From Schistocephalus solidus (taxonomy: Eukaryota > Platyhelminthes > Cestoda > Diphyllobothriidea > Diphyllobothriidae), in assembly GCA_017591395.1 (NCBI GenBank), contig WEDG01001065.1:186001-250000 (forward strand): a stretch of DNA of 64,000 nucleotides, read 5' to 3'. A program made the position numbers and the translations under genes. How positions within the stretch are numbered: the first letter of the stretch is position 1; each line of letters opens with the position of its first letter. The notes beneath the pieces were generated by a model. It was not told the DNA's origin. It made no database searches and worked only from the letters and a program-made list of their open reading frames with translations. Positions 58,615 through 64,000 of this stretch are shown here, piece after piece.

Positions 58615-59093
58615 CAATTTTTGGATAACAGCCGCAGTTTGGCTGAGATGTCTTTTTGACTTGGCATTTGCAATAACCATGAAGTCACCGAGGCAAGCCG
58701 TCTTAGGAAGCTTTAGGCAAACAATTCCATCCAAATTCTCTTTTCTCAGGAGTTTTGTCATCTCTTCCAGTTCAAAAACTCCAGAATCACCCCCTATATA
58801 GCTGTAAGAAGATTTACTTGCTTACTTTCCGGGCTAATGAAAGAATAGTCGATTTCTCTATTACCCTGAGCAACGTATTCAAATTGAGGATCTTCTTCGA
58901 ATAAACGTTCCGGAGGCAGATCATAAACCTCAATCACATCATCATCTGAAGGTGAATTTTCTTTGTGTACGAAAACGGCTTTCTTTTTAGAGTCGTCCGC
59001 AAAGGAGCGAAGGAACTGGCTGAAAAATTTCTTTCGAGCTTGGTATGACACGTGTGTTGGACTAAATGCTCGAAAATTCGCACTATATCGGAG
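58615..59093 (-). CDS. MALSU1: MALSU1-like mitochondrial ribosome assembly factor (RsfS domain), partial
   Basis: RsfS/MALSU1 binds uL14 of the mitochondrial large subunit and acts in its maturation. Exon 58818(58826)-59093 follows acceptor ttcttgtcatag and carries a basic then acidic N-terminal region (SYQARKKFFSQFLRSF, NSPSDDDVIEVYDLP). The next exon, to 58615, holds the start of the RsfS fold: GGDSGVFELEEMTKLLRKEN, LDGIVCLKLPKTACLGDFMV, IANAKSKRHLSQTAAVIQKL, then donor gtaagc. DFMVIANAKSKRH is the family's DYFVIxSGxSxRH block. The two exons are separated by a 24-nt intron. The start and C-terminus are not seen. Confidence 0.72.
58794..58825 (-). other. Candidate 24-nt intron of the MALSU1-like gene (two possible registers)
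   Basis: Register 1 (58794-58817, GTAAAT..ATATAG) keeps the frame open without edits. Register 2 (58802-58825, GTAAGC..TTACAG) has better splice sites but needs one extra base in an A run. Both are 24 nt. Confidence 0.5.
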
Positions 59094-59239
59094 CTATGAC
59101 AAGAAGCAAAAAGGACAAAATGAATGCAATTAAAAAATGTTCGTTCTGTATACAAAATGCCCTCAGAAGGTAAATATCAAACGAATGTCGTATAAAAACG
59201 ACACTTAATGACAGACCGAAAAGTCAGCGCTCAGGCAAC

Positions 59240-59430
59240 TACTGTTGCAAACGAGCACGTGGCCAAATTGTTAGAGCGTTGGATTTCTACCCAAAAGTTC
59301 ATGGGCTCGAGCCTCAGGGCTAGCGAAACCTGGGGTCTCGTATGGCTGGCTGAGGAGGGCTAATAAGCAAGAAATGCTCGTTTCAGTCTCCCTCGTCTTT
59401 TTCGGTAACGCTCTTTTGCCTATACATATA
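59240..59430 (+). repeat. tRNA-headed repeat, diverged copy
   Basis: Head GAGCACGTGGCCAAATTGTT with GGGCTCGAGCC as B-box. The body keeps GGCTGG, CTGAGGA, GGGCTAATAAGC, AGAAATGC and TCAGTC; stem I GGCTGG/TCAGTC still pairs with two G-T wobbles. Confidence 0.75.
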
Positions 59431-59740
59431 TAATGCGCAGGAGTTTTGGACGCAAATGCGCTTAAGCAACAGTGGGTGGTTACTGTTATAGTTGAAGAAT
59501 TTCGTTATTTGTTGCTTTTTGATAGACACCGGTGTGTACCGCTCCATATTACTGCACGGACAAGTGGACATTAAGGAAACGAATTTCACTGTTCTTTCCT
59601 TCCCCCATTGCAAACTGAATTTCGGGCAAGATGAAGGGCAATTTACTTTTAAAGGCCTCTTTCGCGCCTCGACCCTTCCGGTCTGCGGGCGAAGAATTCA
59701 GTAGACTGGTGCGAAATTTAAGATTGGCGTCGCTCACTGA

Positions 59741-60060
59741 CCACCAATTCTGATACAGCAAGCTGACTGCCCAAACAGGATTTCCTAAGCAATCAATCTA
59801 GAATCCACCAGATGACTACCAAGCACAAGTAATTAGTAAAGGATTTTGGCAGATTTGAATGATTTATTTGACCCACTTGTCGGTGGGGGTTCGAATCCCA
59901 CCGAGGCCGTTGATTTTTTCACAAGTGGGTCGAATGAATCATTCAAATCTGCCAAAATTCTCTACTAATTACTTGTGCCTCGTAGTCATCTGGTGGATTC
60001 TAGGGTAATTGCTTAGGAAATCCTGCTTGGGCAGTCAGCTTGCTGTATCAGAATTGGTGG
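59741..60060. repeat. 320-bp foldback: 140-bp inverted arms around a tRNA T-arm-like hairpin
   Basis: 59741-59880 and 59921-60060 are reverse complements at roughly 90% or better (CCACCAATTCTGATACAGC at one end, GCTGTATCAGAATTGGTGG at the other). The 40-bp centre contains CGGTGGG-GGTTCGAAT-CCCACCG (59881-59903), itself a perfect 7-bp hairpin with a B-box loop, followed by AGGCCG. Confidence 0.9.
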
Positions 60061-60149
60061 ATTCCATACGTTGCAGTAGGCTGGGCGGGTAACTTGACCC
60101 AAGTGTGATTAAACTCACGGCTCCCGGTGGAGACTCGTAGCTCGATTCG

Positions 60150-60151
<2 letters not shown>

Positions 60152-60211
<60 letters not shown>
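60152..60211. repeat. (AT)n microsatellite
   Basis: About 60 bp of AT repeats, 90 bp after the foldback. It creates spurious Tyr-Ile frames on the minus strand. Confidence 0.97.
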
Positions 60212-60215
<4 letters not shown>

Positions 60216-60439
60216 AAATGGGTATCCCAAGAAGTACATTTGTAGGTAAGAAGTACTTTGAGAAACGACACCAAACAATATTATGTATATTTTCGACGCT
60301 GCTTTTCCAGTTCGGTATCAGACGTAAATTAGACGTGTGAATCAATTACAATTTTGGCTGCGCCTGAAAAAAATCGACATTGCCAAGTTATTCCCGCCAA
60401 GGCCCCAATTATTAAATAGAGAATATTCTGCCAGTGCAG

Positions 60440-60700
60440 TATTATCAGGGTTCCCTGCAATCGGGAACAGTAAATGTTAGAAAGATGTTTATTATGTATA
60501 TTCGGTTAATGCGTATAATAAGTCCCCATCAGCTGCTCCAAGGCTTTTTGGAGGCATCTTCCTCCGGACATATATGTGCATATTACTGCCTACTTCGGAG
60601 GCAAGGACTAAACGAAGTGCGCAAAAATGCATTGGGTGACGAATATCGAAATAAAATACATGCCTACTATCTCCGGTTGAAAACACAAGGCTCTGAATAA
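60440..60700 (+). CDS. Candidate terminal exon, unidentified
   Basis: Acceptor gccagtgcag, then 86 codons (YYQGSLQSGTVNVRKM, MRIISPHQLLQGFLEASSSG, GLNEVRKNALGDEYRNKIHA) to TAA at 60698-60700. AATAAA overlaps the stop, as expected for a compact 3' end. No family recognised. Confidence 0.4.
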   Translation, partial: YYQGSLQSGTVNVRKMFIMYIRLMRIISPHQLLQGFLEASSSGHICAYYCLLRRQGLNEVRKNALGDEYRNKIHAYYLRLKTQGSE

Positions 60701-62441
60701 AATCAGACAGATCAAAATAAAATTAATATTATTTCGATCTGTCATCTTCTTTTCGTAGCCCTCATAACAATTTTGCAGTGTTTTGCTCACTCAAATGTGC
60801 TTTTCGACGCTTTTCTAGCTAGGCTCCTCGGCATAGACCCCACTTTGCATCCACATTCAAGTTTTGCATTCACACACGCGAGCACCGACTGCACGCGCTC
60901 ATACAATGCGCTATTATTAACGTGGCTCATCTGGTTCACGCGGAGCATGTTTAACTCACGGTCTGAAGCCAACCCACCTGAGGTTCAACCCCATGCAGGG
61001 AATCGCTCTTGCATGGGGGTGTGCAACGAGGACTGCATATAGTCATAGGACTGGCTGTGTTGATCATATAGACTGGACAAGACTCCTTTTGACCCAAGCG
61101 TACGCGTAGTGCACTCAAACTGGCCATCGGAGGTTTTACCTCAGTCAATCAGCGTACGGAGTGCTACCCAGCTATGCGTAGATCTAATGCAAGCGTCAAG
61201 ACGCTGGTAAATTGTTATTACGGTAGATTAAGTATTCGATTGAAATGCAAAATATAAAAAAGAACGATATTAACTTGCACTGAAAAAATTAAACGAATAA
61301 AATAAATAAGTTCATAGAAGCTAGTTGCTAAGTATAAATACGCACACTTATCAAACGTTGCATATATGCGTTGTGTTCACAGGAGCTAACCCAAATCGAC
61401 TTTTGTGATTAAAAAACGCGGTGTCATTAATGGCTCACACAAATAAGTAAATATTTATTAAGCGCCCACAGGGCACTATGAAAGCCATACCAGATGAGCT
61501 TATAGTTTTTAAGATTTCAATGGGCATTGAACTGCTTACTGGTAAGATATTAGACACAGAAGCTGCAAGGGTAGCAGGAGACATTGGGATAGTTCCAGAT
61601 GAGGCAAATAGTTATTTACGTCTTTGGACAGCGATCTCGTGGGTCTTATTATCAGAGCTGTAGTCTGAGAACTTAAGAACTCAAGTGAGAGTTTCTTTTT
61701 TAGCACACTTCCGCGTCCTAAGAACTGTATCAAAATGAAATCGATGGGAACGTTTTTCAGTCCTAGAGTTCATTCCTCTTTCATTTTGTCTCAAATAATG
61801 AATACTATAGCGAAATTCCCTAATGCATGCAGTGGTCATTCATTGCTTCTTTAAATTAACTTGGAGAAATAATCGTATAGGCAAAAATTATCTCTATTTG
61901 GATTTTGAATTCCGTGAAGTCCCGTTAAAATCCGTTATTGGAGGTGCCTGATGGAAGAAGATGGAGGTGACTCCGATAAGCTTCACTCACCTACAAACAA
62001 AAGCAGTATAGTTGAAATTGTTATGTAAAAGAAATAAGCGAATTATATGTGGACAGATTACACATAATAAATGTAAGCGTAAAACGACCGACAATTTTTA
62101 AACGAATATCAACACACAATTTTGGAGGATTTTACATCATTGACTCTGTATTGTACAGCCCACTTTTCATGTGTGATCCACCATCAAAGTTTAAATGAAG
62201 AAAATACAATATCGCATAAATGGAGCAATATGTGAGCAATCACGGAATAAAGTGATCGTTTGCGCTGAACGGGCTTACTTGAATTAAGTCGCGAGTTGAT
62301 GTTTACAAATGCCAGTAAATTGAATAAAGATGATCTCTTAATTTTTGCATAATATGTAGGTGATAGTGGTTAACAAAAACCATCATCGCGTCAGCCACAT
62401 TGCCAAATTATCCTTGTGAATCGTTCGAATACTCTGGACAG
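60701..62441. other. Mostly AT-rich stretch with one short exon candidate
   Basis: 61472-61541 (plus) lies between an acceptor (gcgcccacag) and a donor (gtaaga) and encodes GTMKAIPDELIVFKISMGIE, but its phase does not fit the next candidate exon. Nothing else recognised. Confidence 0.3.
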
Positions 62442-62600
62442 AGCACTGATGAATGGAAGGCAAGAAAATAAAACCCATACCGAGACACCTTTTGGTATGA
62501 CAGACCAGCAAATTCTTCTACACTATAAAGTTAACTTACCTGAGAAAATAACAAGAAGTATAATATTGTGGCTCAGGATAAAGACAGTTTACAGTACAAT
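62442..62600 (+). CDS. Candidate internal exon, unidentified
   Basis: Acceptor actctggacag, donor gtaagc. The open frame is GRQENKTHTETPFGMTDQQI followed by VNLPEKITRSIILWL. No family recognised. Confidence 0.3.
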
Positions 62601-63085
62601 GTAAGCATCAAGTATAACATGGGCAAGCCTGCATAGTTTCCTTTTTAAAGTGCCCCTATTGTAACTCTCATATACGTGAGACATTCGCCTATGTGTGAAG
62701 CGCGGTAGAGATCAGTTTAACGTCCGGTTGCATACTGCACCAGTATTCTTCCCGAATCTGCTTGACTTGGATAAGCTACTGTGACTTTAGAAACAGAAAG
62801 GTAAATGACATTTACAGATAATAAAAGTGTACTTAACGCCGGTTTACAGTCATTATCAGATAAAATATTCAGTGAAGATCAGGCTGGCAGTGAAAACAAC
62901 TCCTGAATATACATCCTTCTAAGTGTTTTTTCCTATCTTTATGTTATTCAAGAGAGAAAACTGCTGTCTGTGGGATGATAGCATTTCAGATCGGGTAAGG
63001 GCTAACAGTAAGGGCTTAGACAGTACCTTCCCGGTGCTAAGCAAATATAAATTCGAAATTCTAAATAAGTGCACTTTGTTTGCAG

Positions 63086-63316
63086 TCTCTCTGCCTTTTT
63101 AAGAAGGGGGATTCTGTCCCAGGCAAGAGTGCATCCGTGCACGGTTGCTCACCGTCTGCCGAAGAAGTCAACGGGTACAGGCTGCAGAGACGGTGCCAAA
63201 GCCCTCAAGTTAAGACCTGGTATCGGGTTCAGATGCCGCGCACTCCGTCGAACTGGAAAACCGATTCTACCGTTTCGGCACCCAGAATTATCAGTATCAG
63301 TATATTTGAGGAAGAT
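63086..63316 (+). CDS. Candidate internal exon, unidentified
   Basis: Acceptor ctttgtttgcag and donor gtgggt, 77 codons in phase 0 (SLCLFKKGDSVPGKSASVHG, SAEEVNGYRLQRRCQ, VKTWYRVQMPRTPSNWK). A second frame is also open and would fit the phase of the exon at 62442. Between 62601 and 63085 nothing was recognised. Confidence 0.35.
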
Positions 63317-63369
63317 GTGGGTGCGTCACCTTTGAATTCCCTATTTGTACATGCTATTCTGAATGCAAA

Positions 63370-64000
63370 AAACTAGTAATAGTTTTCGTACACAAAGAAT
63401 CACTTCGCGGGATTTTGACATTCTGAGGTAGTTTATTCCACATGGCTACGGCGTTTACAGAGAAGAATCGACGATACTTAACTGTGCGAGCAAATGGAAG
63501 AAATAAAAAGATATTACGATAACTGCTGCCCCAACGGTGGTCGAATAGCCTCACATTGGTAAGGGGATTACATATACGGTAAAAAAGTCCCTTCTATAAT
63601 CAGCGAAACCATAAGGGATCAATGTTTATAAACCCATAGCGTTCTTGATACGTCAGAATTCGGTGCTCCGACGATAAAACTCTTTTCGTAAAGAAGTGCT
63701 GTACCGATTCTATTTTGTTCCGTTCACCAGCGTGCAAAATGCTAAATAGGCACGAACAGTATTCCAGGCCAGGCCTAACGTACATTTCATAAAGGCGACG
63801 TCTAATATCAATGGTTTTAAAATTTCGGCGGATAAACCCGGTAGTTCTGCGTGATTTGGAGACAATCAGGACGCAATGCTCTGAAATATTAAGACCGTTG
63901 AAATATGATATGCCCAGATCCTTACCAATGCCAGGCACATTTAGATCGTGGCAATCTATGCTTGGTTGAGGCTGATGGTCGTCGCAAACAATCATAACGG
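63370..64000 (-). mobile_element. CR1-like element, RT thumb and C-terminus, cut by window end
   Basis: The minus strand reads GIGKDLGISYFNGLNISEH, RLYEMYVRPGLEYCSCLF, ERNKIESVQHFFTKRVL and, after a frame change near 63560-63600, KYRRFFSVNAVAMWNKLPQN. The order matches the C-terminal third of the CR1-like ORF2 at 25426-26265 but the sequence differs, so it is another family or a distant copy. Its 3' end is near 63370. Confidence 0.8.

Noticed and set aside
59881..59909. tRNA remnant at the foldback apex
   Set aside because: Only a T-arm-like hairpin and a short 3' tail are present; the D and anticodon arms cannot be found on either side.

Overview
The window reads as nuclear DNA of a metazoan, most likely a parasitic flatworm and, by my recollection of similar repeats, a diphyllobothriid-type tapeworm. 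The reasons are: genes split by introns ranging from about 9 kb down to 24-33 nt; Penelope-like, CR1-like and zinc-finger-tailed non-LTR retroelements; tRNA-headed SINE-like repeats; and long AT-rich stretches without genes. There are no bacterial operons, no CRISPR arrays and no credible free-standing tRNA or rRNA gene.

Layout. 1-700 is the reverse transcriptase of a Penelope-like element (minus strand) next to an (AT)n tract. 1776-19677 (minus) holds four exons of translation initiation factor eIF4A, whose 3' end lies beyond the left edge. Its large introns contain three minus-strand, 5'-truncated pieces of a zinc-finger-tailed retroelement and an opposite-strand GPCR gene (12677-13804). 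20523-41712 is a very large imperfect inverted duplication, with a left arm of 11.8 kb and a right arm of 6.5 kb around a 2.9 kb spacer. Each arm carries the same decayed DNA-transposon copy: a broken transposase plus an accessory ORF. The left arm alone is interrupted by a 5.25 kb CR1-like element, which explains the difference in length. 43658-44371 is an unknown minus-strand gene with a probable 33-nt intron. 45206-48739 (plus) encodes a KANSL3-like protein (NSL chromatin complex). 52579-53493 (minus) is an unidentified two-exon gene. 53915-55935 is the best copy of the zinc-finger-tailed retroelement 3' end. 58615-59093 (minus) encodes the RsfS domain of a MALSU1-like mitochondrial ribosome factor. 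The right end has several orphan exon candidates and a second CR1-like fragment (63370-64000).

A tRNA-headed short repeat recurs throughout (3.4, 44.6, 49.2-49.7, 53.8, 56.2-56.9 and 59.3 kb). Several copies sit as tail-to-head dimers with a period of about 290-306 nt. Their body contains a hammerhead-ribozyme-like core (CTGATGA, stem II, GAAA, short stem III) enclosed by a conserved or wobble-compensated stem I. With the inverted duplication, this is the most interesting signal in the window.

The host genes are unrelated housekeeping or signalling functions (translation, chromatin, mitochondrial ribosome assembly, a receptor) rather than one pathway. Single-base frameshifts at homopolymers in otherwise well-conserved eIF4A exons suggest residual assembly indels, so exon frames should be read with that in mind.
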